Assembly (NCBI RefSeq): GCF_016097555.1
Contig: NC_054706.1
Location: 44,208,265 to 44,272,264 of the forward strand
DNA length: 64,000 bases
Direction: 5' to 3'
Source of the DNA: Gigantopelta aegis
Lineage: Eukaryota; Mollusca; Gastropoda; Neomphalida; Peltospiridae
Shown: piece after piece, positions 43,731 through 57,016 of the stretch
Position numbering within the stretch: the first letter of the stretch is position 1
Layout: each line of letters opens with the position of its first letter
Notes under the pieces: generated by a model
Told to the model about the DNA's origin: nothing
Seen by the model: the letters and a program-made list of their open reading frames with translations, nothing else
Databases searched by the model: none
Translations under genes and position numbers: made by a program

Positions 43731-46700
43731 CTGAAAAAGAGAATTAACATACATCTAGTGGTTACTGAAAACTGCACAGTGAAGATTGACATACATCTAG
43801 TGGTTATTGAAAACTGCACCGTGAAGGCAACATTTTCTACCGAGACACCACTTTTCAGGTGTTAACGTATTTGACAGGAAATTTGTCCCATGTCTTTCAA
43901 TAAGGCCCCTACTTCTCTGATGTAAGAAGTGGTTATACAAAGACTAATTGCTTCTGGATTGGTTGAAATATGAAACTGAGCTAAACAAAAGTTTCCACTG
44001 CCACCAAACCAGTGAGACCAGAAAAGAGAAAGTATTGTACTAAATGTATCAATATCCAAATTACAGTGAACATGTTTAAAAAGTATAAAAAGATTAGACT
44101 ATTATGGAATTATCCTGTATTTGCTGTTATTGCAACATTTCCCACCAACAGTTCTGCTATAACAATTAAAATAAAATTACATACTAAGACGTTTTCGTGT
44201 TTAGAATGCTCAATATCCGTATATTGAACGTGTTTGTCATAACAGTTGTAGTAGCTCAACTTCATTTTACGTCCTACAGTGTTCTTGCTGCTCCATTTAA
44301 GTGGGGTGGCCCGCCCAGCTATTGCATTTTGCCGCCCTCCTTTATTCGTCTGCTCCCTTTATTTTCCCACACCATACTATAATTTACAGCACCTATCTCC
44401 CCTATTTCCAAATGCACTTTTTTCCACTAAAAAATAATTGATCAATCTGCACAAAGAAAACAAGCCGCGTTGTGTACAAAAAAAAAGCAACTGACGAAAA
44501 ACTTCAGTAGCTTACGACAGTTACCGTAACATAATTTAACAGTATTTTTAACAGCCTCTATTTTGTCCCATATTTATATCCATTTGTATGTTTGATACAC
44601 ACAAAAGTTATATTTTATTTGAGCAATGAAAACATTTAATTTTTTTATGGATTTGGCAATCTCCCGACTGAAAAAACACTTATTTGGTGCCAAATTTGTC
44701 ACATGATCAGAACGGTCATTCTGTCTTGTTTCCATTAACTATCATCTGGTATTTTGTGATCAATTGCAGATTTAATTGGTTGTAACTGATGATTTTTACT
44801 TATGTTCTGTTTATTCAGCAATTCTTTATAAAATATTATAAACTTGGAGGGTATATCACCACTTATAAAAACAACGGAAGTGGTAGTGTTTATGATTAAA
44901 ATAAATGACCCTGGGTGCCAAATAGTATATTCATCGCTTTTACAAAAACAAAATGTTTTTATCACCTGGCGATATCAAATCGATCCATTCATTCGATGAA
45001 GATGGAAATAAAATGAACAGAATTTTTTTTATCCCACATTAAGAGATCACTTTAAAAACATCTTTACTGTTTTTCATATATGTTGAAATCTTTATTAAAA
45101 TAATGTTAAAACTTTGTTGATTGGTTCTGCAAAACTGGAATTGCCCGTGAATGTCAGACCGACAACATATCCAGTTCAATTAAAAGATGAGTTGGCTTGC
45201 ATTTCATAACTTTTTTGTACTAAATACTGAGAGGCAAAATAAGGTATACGTCTTTCCACAAAGTCGACCAATATATGGTAACAATTTACCTTTTTGAAGG
45301 ATGTATTTATTTTTAGACCACAAGAAAGAAAAAAATCAAACTTCAACAAAGGCTGTAATTTGAGTGTACACTCACTGTTATTGCCGTTAAACATCATGAG
45401 GTCTGGCATCTGGTTTGTTGCTGGTTTCAGCTCTGGCGAGGGAATGGTGGATGGAACTGGGGCACACAGTATGTCCTGCTGCCAGTGAGATTTATCCTCC
45501 GTAATCATCAGGTCCTCGTCTGTTACAAGGTGAAATTTATTTTACACAAAATACACTCAGGCCGTCAAGTGAGGCGGTGGGTCAAAAAAAAAGAGGAAAA
45601 TAGGAATTTTTGTTGCCTGAAAATAGGGTTAAAATAGGAATTGTGCCTACAAAATAGGAATTTTGTATAAAAGTTCCCCATGTCCCAAAATAGAGAATAT
45701 TGCAGGGGTCAAGTAAGTGAGCCATCTCAAAAAACTAAATATGGAAATAGAAAACCATTAAAAAGATAATAATACAGGAAATAAGACAATGTGTATATCA
45801 TAGGAATAAAATAGGCACTTAATTTGTTTTAAGATGGCCTCCCAACACCCCTTATAGCCATCCCTATCCACCACTTTTTATTCAGACAATGCAGTGGTTG
45901 AATTTGGTTCTTTGGAGTAAGAATTTTAAAAAGCAACACAATGCAGTATTCCTTTAATGCTACTGAATAATACAAGTTACAAGGTCATATTTTAACTCTG
46001 AAATGACAGGGGTGTTGACTGAAAAAACACACACAAGGCATTGCTGACCCAGTGACACCATCAAAAACAGCAGCAATGGCGGTGTGTGTGTGTGATCAAC
46101 TGGATAATATAGCTTGATTTAGTAGCTGTGTGCTAACTGAATTGGTAGAAATGTCAAATAATTATGATACTGCAGGTGTGCACATTTAATAGAATACTTG
46201 TTACGGTAAGCAAAGCACAACCTGTAAATGAGCACTGAAGTCCTACTTCCTTAGACACCATGCACCAGTATATCAGAGGTAACCCGAACAGCTTCAGCCT
46301 GACTTCGTACAATTTAGATGTGATGAGAAATGTGGAAAATATAAGATATTTGCACAAACACCCACCCACCCACCCAACTTAGCAGTTGTTTTGACCGTTC
46401 CATGATCATTATATAATATAGGAACCAATATACAATGAGCAGATAACTGAAATGATAAGTGTTTTTCATTTTATTTAACCTTGTTTAAAGGAGACCGTAA
46501 CCTATCACAGCCATCCTCTCCAATGGTTTTATACATTTTAAAACAGTTAATGACCACGTTATAAACTGAAAGTAGATAACCAGAGGGAAATTCAGTTTTA
46601 TTATCAACTGGTTATGAGAAGTATTGTACTGCATTGTTGAATATATATTATTATCATCCGAGATCGAAGCTGGAAGTTTTTAATGGCCTTCTCACTCCCC

Positions 46701-49700
46701 TAATAGCCACCCTGCCCGCCCATATTTAGTATGCCTAATTTGAAAAAGGATCATGGTCAATCATAGATCAGTCCAATTACTGCAATGTGTTTGCTGAAAA
46801 CTTTAATAGCATACATGTATATACACAATGCAATTACATCAATAGATTTTATACTATCTAGGAAGCAGCATCACATGCAGACCACCACCAGAACCTATAC
46901 ATGTTTAAAACAGGAAATGATTAGTATGTAGCTCAATGCTAGTTAACCATCACACAAGGTAACAACTATCCACCAGCTAGCAAGCTAAACTGAGCATTTA
47001 TCAGGCTTCACTGGAGCAACTGCATGCAAGCTAACTCAAAAGCACCATTACCTGCAGATAATGAACTAAAGAAATAATTAGTATGTAGCTCAAAGTCACT
47101 AGGCCTAGACTGAAAGGATTGCCATATCCTTTCAACCTTCTAGTTTTGAGCATTCAACAAGATCAGATATTACCAAAAAACAGAAACATATCCATAAATT
47201 CAGAAATTATAAATAAGGACTTTATATTGCATTGTGAAAATTAATAACTGGAAGCCTGTAACCATGCATCGCATCTGCATATTCAGATTTCAATGACTGC
47301 CACAGATATCACAATATGCCTCATTAGCAAGTCATCTGGAGCAAATGGTGTGAAGAGAAAAAATATGGTGTCACTAAAAAAACACAAAAAAACCAACATG
47401 AAACTGGTCAAAAGTGACAAAAAAAGGGGGAAATAGGAATTTTCATCAAAAAGAGGGCTAAATAGGGACTCAAAAAAAAAAAAAAAGGAAAAAAAAGGAT
47501 ACTACACTGGAACAGGCATTCAAGAAGAACAATGTTTCAAATATTCAGCGATTGGCAGCTATTGCCACCAAATTCCATTCTTAATTATACATCTCACTGC
47601 ATTCAGTGAATTTTAGCTGCATTACTCTTCTCAAACAGTCCCCATCTTTGAATTTATAACCTTTGAGTTGGACAGTTAATAACGCCACTACAAAAATATT
47701 TACATTCAAATTTGTTGGGGAGTTCAAAATTTATACTGAACTACACTACAAAAACTGATGACTAGTAATTAATTGCACATACAAATATTAATACTGTAAG
47801 CATCTTCTAATATTAATCAATCGAGGCTATATTAGGTAAAATATTTTACAATAGCTGCAAATTTATTGTCATGTTAGGCCAATGTTAACTGGGTATGTAT
47901 TAAACGTGCCATATTTTAAGAAACTAAAAATAACACTAAAAATTAAATGGCTGGTTAGAGTTTCAAATGCACAAATAGTACCATGCCAATGATAACACAT
48001 TAATAGAAATATTATCCATATTTACTTTCTGTACTAAATGCCTACCTTGTGTATCGGTTACACCTGAATCATTTGATGGTGTGTCAGAGTCACCTTTCAC
48101 ATCAGCTTTCATTTCAGATGCAAGCAATGGACTTATTGAAACAGTGGTGGAGAGACCAGAACCTACAAAAGATCAATATTTAACATGAGTAAAAGGTTAT
48201 CTTCACATACATTCATATACTCGTCAAAAGAAGAAACGCAAAACCACATTGTCATAACATTTGGAGAATTGATTTAATTATTGAATGGTGAGTCCGATAA
48301 TTACCAAATGTTGCAGGATTGTTCACAATTCACTCTAGTCCATTGTGAGTAAGTGATAGGACACACCACCAAGGTCAAGGTCATCTGGAGTCAATACCGG
48401 GTGTGGCCTCCGCGTGTGTTGACAACTGCCTGGCACCGCCTGCCCATTGAAGCAACCAGAGTACGGATGACGTCCCGGGGGATGGTGGCCCACTCGGCCT
48501 GCAAGGCTGCTGCCAGCTCGGGCAGGGTCTGGGGCTGTGGTTGTCGCTGTCAGAGGCGTCGGTCCAACTCGTCCCATAGATGCTCAATTGGGTTCAAATC
48601 CGGTGATATCGATGGCCAAGGAAGGACATTAATGTTGTTGTTCTGTAGGAAAGCCGTTGTGAGACGTGTTGTGTGAAGTCTGGTGTTGTCATGTTGGAAC
48701 ACTGCGTTGGCGTTGGCCATAACTGGAACGATGTGTGGCCGGAGGATCTGGTCAATGTAGCCCTGTGCATTCAGGTTGCCCTGCACATGGACCAGGTCAG
48801 TTCTGCCAGTGTGTGAGATGGCTGCCCACACCATGACAGTACCCCCGCCGAATCTGTCCACTTCCTGCACGCAGTTTGCCGCATAATGTTCACCACGACG
48901 CCTATACACGCGACATCTTCCATCATGACGTCGGAGCAGAAATCGGGACTCGTCACTGAACCACACCTGTCTCCATCGCAGTTGAGGCCATTGTCGATGA
49001 ATCTGGCACCACTGCAGTCGGAGTCGACGGTGTTGTGGTGTTAAGATGACACCTCGAACTGGACATCTGGCACGAATTCCTACCTCACGTAGGCGGTTCC
49101 GTACGGTCTGGTCGGATATCCTGCGCAAACCTGGTATTGCTGCGGCTGTGGAGGTGGCAGTAGTCAATCGTTCCCGAAGGTGGCGTACCCGGATGTAGCG
49201 GTCCTGCCCGGGGGTAGTGGCCCGGGGGTAGTGACCCGTGGTCGACCGGATCTAGGGAGGTCACGTGTTGATCCATGTTGCTGGTAACGGTCCCACAGTC
49301 TGGAGATGGTGCTTGGGAACACATGGAATGCCCTGGCAACGGCCGTTCTGGATTCGCCTGCGTCTAGTCGGCCGATGGCATTGTTTCTCTGCGGTTCACT
49401 GAGACGTTGCATGTCCTGGATTGTCAACTATCGGCCAGATACAGAGGCCAGGCAAGCGAACACCCTGCACTTTTATACTGTCGGTGTTCATGTTGCACGT
49501 GCAGACAACGCACGTGCAGTGGTGACATGGTTTGCACGTGGCTGCGTTTTTGCGAATATTCACATTTTGGAACTTTATTGTACAGTAGCTGCGTTTTATC
49601 GAATGTAACCGTGGGAATGTGTTTGGGACATGCAATGACCTTATATTCACAAAGCATGAACCGGTAGGAAACATAAAATCGGAGTTATAACCCATTTGTA

Positions 49701-52700
49701 CCCTTTTGCGTTTCTTTTTTTGAAGAGTATATTAAAGGTAGTACTAAACCAAATAACTTCCGGCTGGGTCAAAGTTCTAGGTGCACCTAACTTTTAATAG
49801 AGCAGTTAATACCACAAGTCTTGCCATTGGTGATACAAATGAGTGTTGGTTGTAAAAAAAAAAAAAAAAGTTTCTTCTGGGCAATATATGAATGCAATTT
49901 TATTTCTTCTAGTACCAGTGTATTTTAAGTCGTGTTGAACTCACCAGTGGATTTGAGGCAGTTTGATAAGACTATATATCGTTTGATGCCTCTGCCCTTC
50001 AGCAGCACGATGTGAGGCAGAGTTTGGAGCAGACTGTTCAGAGTGGAGAAGCCATGTAATGCTGGGTTGATGTCCACACCATACTTATCTCGGTACATCG
50101 TGTCCAACTCGCTCAACAGGAGTCGGCCATGACACATGAGTAGCAGACGAACGTTTCTGCCCAACGTCTGTAAAGGTGTCAGTTTGACAACTGCTGAGCC
50201 ATCATCACCAGATACCTGACCAGAAACAAAACAAAAATTATTTCACGAATACTACTTCACAAAACAAGTTTGTGGCTTTAACATTTCTTCTGGACAGACT
50301 AAACAGCTCATTAAAAAAAAGATGAAACATCCATGCCCATTTTGTAATAGGTAAAAATGTTAGTTTAAAGTTTGTTTTGTTTAAGAGTACGTTGATTTAT
50401 TAATTATTGGCTATTGGATGTGAAACATTTGATAATTTTCACAAGTTTTAAACAGGAAAACAGCTACATTTTTCTATTAGAAGCGTATGCACCATTCCAT
50501 AGACAGGATGGCACATGGCCTTTGATATAGCAGTCATGGTGCACTGGTTTAAAGAAATAGCACTGATGGGGACGGATCACAGATCGATCGTGCATCAAGG
50601 TAAGCGCTTTAACATTGGGCTATGTCCCACCAACTATTTCTGGTGGCTTCAAGTATGTCATTGGTTCAAGTAATTCAAGCGACAATTGATTTCATAAAAC
50701 TCCTAGCCATTTTTGGTAACTAAACTGATCTTTTAACCTTTCACACCCATGTTATAAATATTTGTAATCTAAAATAGATTTTCGTGGGATGTTATTTCTT
50801 TCACAGTTTTTATGAGAAGCCGTGAAATCCAGTTATATAACTTTTAAAAAATAATTGTTTGCATTATCTAGCCTACCTCAACAAAATCTACAAGCTCATC
50901 TTTAATGGTCTGAATGTCGCAATCGGTTCCAAACGTAGTCTTGTACATTGAACAGAGCTCCACCAAGGGGAGGCAACCACAACTCTGATCCATCAGCAAC
51001 TGGAGAAGACCCAGAGCAAAGGGAGGCAATTCTGTCTGCTTGAGGAGTACCACATACTCCTCATTGTTGTATACCTCAATCTGAAATAAACATCCATCTT
51101 CAAAGCTTGAGGAAATTGCTTGAGTAAATTGCAACAATGAATAAAATTACCATCCGATTAGAAGAATCTAAATCAAATACTTCTATCACATATATTCAAT
51201 ATATGACAGTAGACAAAACTAAATACTTTTTAACAAGTGAGATATAACATTTCTCAGTGTTGACAGTCATACATTAGTTACGTTAATCAGATGATCTGAG
51301 GTCATAACTGAAACTCTGGTTTACCCAGTTTAATAAATTGAATTAAAAACACTAGATTTAAGTTGCTAATACCTTGTCTACATTTAAAAGTAAATTCACT
51401 CAAAATGACACCTACCTTGACTAGATGTCTGAACCTGGCTACCAGTGATTCAACAGAAACTGCCCCGAAATCCTCCAGCCTCAGACTGAAACCGAACTGG
51501 CAGGCAAATGCTGGCAGAAAATCATCAACCCGCAGAGCCTGGCCCTGTTGGTTACGCAGCAGACCGGACATCTGCTCACACAGCACCTTGCGCATCTCGA
51601 TCAATGTCAGTCGAAGAATTCTCTCATCGCCTTCATCTTCAATCTAAACAAATTACGTACAATTAATGTTTCTCCTACCACTGAAGACAATTAGTTTGCT
51701 GCTGTTTGTAAGATTCTTACCAAACAATTGTACAATTTGTTTTGTTTAATGACACCACTAGAGCACATTGACTTATTAATCAAAGGCTACTGGATGCCAA
51801 ACACAGTAATTTTGAGTAGTCTCCAGAGAAAACCGCTACATATTTTCCATCAACAGCACAGGATCGTTTATATCCACTTTTCCCCACAGACAGTGTGGTA
51901 CTGACTGGGATAAAAAAAAAAAAAAAAATTTTTTTTTTAAATCTGAGAAAGGGTCCACTGAGGTGGGTTCCCTCCTGCTGCTACACACCAGAGGCAAACA
52001 CCATCGACTGAGCTAAATCCCCACCCCCACCCCACTAAAGCCGTTTAATCACAAACACTGCATGTTAGACATTATCAAGTTTAAATATCAGTGTTTGTAT
52101 ATTGTATGTTTTCTGATAATCATTTTATTTCCCATTAATATATCTTACTTTATTTCGAGTTAAAATCTCATAATTTACACACATTAAGACAACTAGAAAC
52201 CCATATAATATACAGACACTAATATTCTAAACTAAAATATGTATTTAGTAGATATTCAATCAGTTCGTTCTTAGAATGTGTAAAATTAGAATTAAAGTCA
52301 CAATATCAAACAAAATATTCTAACTTTTAAAAAATATTTTTAATCAGAAATGCCCTCAAAACTCCTGTGGTACCTCAAGTATTTGAGGAATGGCTTCAAA
52401 CAGGTCGGTCAGCTTGGAGAATCCATAGTCTGCCACCTTGCACTGCTTTCCAAAATGGTGGTGGTACGATGGTATGAACTTGTTGAACGGCATGCGGCAC
52501 TGCAGGTTGTGTTTCAGCAGGTCAACAACCTCCACAGCAAACTGTTTTGTTCTCTCAATTTCCTCGGCTGTTTGCTCTGGTGGAATATATACAATAACTA
52601 AAACACTTAAATATTTCAAAAAGTGCAGAAATGCCTACACAATTTTTATCTATGGTGCTATTTTAAAATATGCTATAGGTACATAAACGTCCTTCAAGTT

Positions 52701-55700
52701 GTGGACGAGTTTTAACATTAAATATAGTTTTGTTTACTTGAAAACATGGATTAGGAAGGAAGGAAATGTTTTAACGACGCACTCAACACATTTTCTTACG
52801 GTTATATGGCGTCGGACATATGGTTAAGGACCACACAAGAGAGGAAACTCGCCGTTACCACTTCATGGACTATTTTCGATTAGCAGCAAGGGATCTTTTA
52901 TATGCACCATCCTACAGACAGGATAGTACATACCACGTCCTTTGATATACCAGTCGTGGTGCACTGGCTGGAGTGAGAAATAGCCCAATGATCCCACCGA
53001 CAGGGATCGATCGTAGACCAACTGCGCCTCAAGCAAATGCTTTACCATTGGGCTAGATCCTGCCCCTCAACATGAATTAAAGCCATTATCGGTTTCCAAG
53101 GTACATAGCTTCTCCATTTTACATACAATTCTGCGATTCTACAAACACTAGCACGACCATAAAGACATTCGATTTGCTATTACTAATCATAAGTACGATG
53201 CAAGTTAGCAATAAAGCTTTAATAGGCCCAAGAATAAGCAGCTTTAAAAAGAATTGATCTTAAAAGTCTAGTTATGATTAGAATTAATATTTAAATACTA
53301 GTTACAAGTACAATATTATGTCCAATAGTTTAAAATTTTAATTTATTTACATACCTCTCTTGGGGATACACAGATATGACTGCCCTGCTTCACTTAATAC
53401 CTAAAAATAAAAATACAAACAATTCTAGATTTACAATTTAATAAGACTACAACTATACTACAATTAGGATTAGACTTCCTGTTCGTCCTCTTTAAGAAAG
53501 TATTAACTGCAGAAAAGAAACTGATCATCATCTCGTAGGGATTTTTATGCTGTCTATTTGGTGTTTAATATAGGGTTATTTTGACTCTTAGGCCCAATTT
53601 CTTTTTGACACTGTCAACAATTCATGATTTAAGTCAAAACTAACAATCTAGAATTTTTCATCTGATCCAAATTGGAACTAAAAAACAAAACAATGAGCAA
53701 AACAAAACAATGAGCAAAACAAAGTAGCCACGCCATATGCAAGTGGGCAAACAAAGTAGCCACGCCATATGCAAGTGGGCAAACAAAGTGTAGCCACGCC
53801 ATATGCAAGTGGGCAAACAAAGTGTAGCCACGCCATATGCAAGTGGGCAAACAAAGTGTAGCCACGCCATATGCAAGTGGGCACCTTATTCTGATTCATA
53901 TTTGTATGAACCAAACATCTAGTAAAAATTTTTACAGATTTGGTTATCATGGTTCAACCATTGTTGAGAAATCAGATGTTACTCTTGCTAAAAGTCTTTG
54001 TGGAAAATAAAAATTGTGGAAAATAAAAATTGTAAAGACTAAGATAATAAACGAGATACACCATTATTCCATTTATATTTAAAAGTTATACACATAATTA
54101 CCTGAACTGTGGATGCTGGAACCTCCACAAGTATGTCTTCCAAATAACAAGATCCATACTCTGTCACATCCCAAGATCGACCAAACACTTTCTCTGCAAT
54201 GACAATGATGGAGAACATGAAGTGTAAATCACATCTTCACTACCAATGCGACTGGAGTTGTGGTCTGCTGGATTGTATAAAACGTTTTCCTACCAGACAG
54301 ATTTAATGTTTTGAGGTTTGATGCTTTCTGCCCTTTCGTAGACCACCATCAGGTAACACACCACATTACTTCGTTCACTGTCAGAATAGATTTGGTATCA
54401 TATCATCTTCAAAAGTTTTTACTGTTTGAATTTTAAAGTATAGATAATAGATAAAAATAATTGTGTTTCATCTCAGCAGGTCAAGATTCTCTCCCCATCT
54501 CAAACAGCCATTCACAGATTCTTTTTATACAACATTCCAATGCTGTACTTCATAAACTGCTCTAAGTTTGTGAATCAAATTAAATTTTTAAAATTTAAAT
54601 TTACATGAATTAAAAGATTTCGTGTTTATTATTTATTTTGCATCAATTATTTCAGCAATATTTATATAAAATATTTATTTGCTTAAAATATTAATCTATC
54701 GGTGCCCATACTGGCATGCCCTATAAAGAAGCAGTCCTACAGATGGGAGTTGGAACCATGTATCGTGGTCAAGATTGGCTGTCCTCTTTAGTCATGGCTG
54801 CATACATTGATCACTGTTTAGCTTCTTTTGGTATCAGTCTTGTGCAGAACATACTGAATATACTAATGGCAGATTCTTAAATGACGCGTTGGTTTATGGT
54901 TCCTATTAAGACACTTTATAAAAGTTTATATTGTTTGATCATGTCATCGATCTCCATGGAAAAAATAATTTCCTATTAGATGCAGATGTCTTTTAAACTG
55001 GAGCCAACTGAAAATATCACTTTTAACATATCAATTAGAGAGGTTCGTTCACATGAATGTACGTACCATAAGCATCAGGAAATTCATCCATGGGTAGCCG
55101 TTTGCCTGGCTGCCCCTTTAGGACACGTACCAAGTCAGCGGTGAATCTTCTCACTTGAGCCCGATGACTAAGGGTCAGCACCTTACGGTCCCCAGTTCCC
55201 AGCACCTTCAGGTAATCACAACAGAGGATTAAATAGTTGATGGTAATAAGTAATCTGCAGTAAATAAATTACTTCTTTCCATAGTCTAATTTCATAGTTA
55301 GTGTAAAATTACGGCAAGCAATTACGGCAAACAATTACGGCAAACAATTCTGTAGAATCAAGTCTCGCCAAGGATACATTCATTCAATGTAGTGCATACC
55401 ATAGGCACTTGATGACAGGATAATTTATATATTCTTAATATACCACAGTATAAGAAAGGTAATAATAATAATAATAATACAAGTGTTATAATTGTATCAT
55501 GAAATTTAAAATATGATCAATATTTGCAATAGTTACAAGAAAGCTAGTTTTATTTCCATAAATTAGCGTCCCAACCACTAACACATAGCCTATATTGTTA
55601 CAAGACTTAACAAGTGTACATTTGTTTTTCATTATCTAATGTCATAGTACCGGTATGTGGTGAACAATAGAATTATTTGATAACGTGTTGCTTTATAACC

Positions 55701-56353
55701 TAATTTAGTCTACATTTTTATACTGGTGTTGGTGTTTTTACTGCAAGGAAATACAGTGAAATGCTACATCATTAACTGATTTTCAGTACTCTGCGTTTAA
55801 TTAATTTTAGCCAAAAAATAATATAATAATACTGTTTATTTAATTTGTAGTTTACTTTTAATTTATTTATTTGCGAGAGTGTGTGTGTGTGTGTCACTGC
55901 AAAAATTATCATTATCATTTCCATTAGCATTATTAGCATTTAGTAGTATTGTTAGCATTTATTCAAAACCGTCCCATTTTATGTCCATGTTCTTTTCACA
56001 AAAGGTGAATATATAGGCCTTAAGCATTGTTTTGATTACGTTCACAAATCAAGAATCGATGAACCATTAAGAAAACATTGCGGGGGAAAATGCAGTTATT
56101 TTCAGGCATTGCGCAGCAGCGAATAAAAAATATAATATATTGGTAGTAAATGTTAATGCAAAGATGAATTTTACTTGGCATGATTTTGATTGATACAGAA
56201 AATATAGATACTTGAAATCAGTAACTACATATTGTAAAGCACTGCTAGAAACAATTGTACGACGTATACTTGTTTATATTTTTATATTAATATTTACTTT
56301 TGTGCTAGGCCAAAGAATAAAATAATAAAAAGTAAATAAAATACATTTTAAAA

Positions 56354-56394
<41 letters not shown>

Positions 56395-56964
56395 CTTCAT
56401 ATTTTTTGCAAACATACTTTATGGATGGCCCCTGAATGGAAATCTTGTTTAATGTATTAGTGTAGTACTATGAACATGTTCAGTAGCTTTCAATTTTTTT
56501 TTTTATAATGTTACACTTTTTGAAATTTCAATGAAAATTACATAATTGTTTCATTTGCATATTAACATTTACATTGTCATTTATACATTATTTAATACAT
56601 AATTATTCAAATATTTATTATTTTTTAATTCTATTTTTGTTTGTTTATTTCTGCATTGAAATAATTTATATATATTTTATCATTAATATCATTATCGCAC
56701 ATCGAATTCACTGGAAATATATTTGGTAGAAAGTTGCATTGTCCCATGAAAGGGGCGGGACAGCCATGTGGTAAAGCGGTCGGTCTAGCATTGATCACCA
56801 TTGGGCTTTTTCTCGTTCTGGCCATTTCTTTCATTTCTTTTTTGTGTGCAGTTTACAAAATATTCTGCTCAGAAATGAATAACTTGCAGTAAATTACAGT
56901 GTGAAATAAGGAATTTCCTGGGGTAGGAATATAAATTATTTTGCAGGACCATACGTAGCTAGGA

Positions 56965-57016
<52 letters not shown>

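Noticed and set aside
44197-45300. Short frames in the MARF1 intron
   Set aside because: No family resemblance and no phase-compatible splice sites with MARF1.
49085-49608. Additional frames on both strands over the broken Tc1
   Set aside because: Shadows of the transposase in other frames.
53629-53950. Frames with repeated [20 protein letters not shown]
   Set aside because: Product of the 32-34-bp intronic tandem repeat on the reverse strand; no start context or homology.
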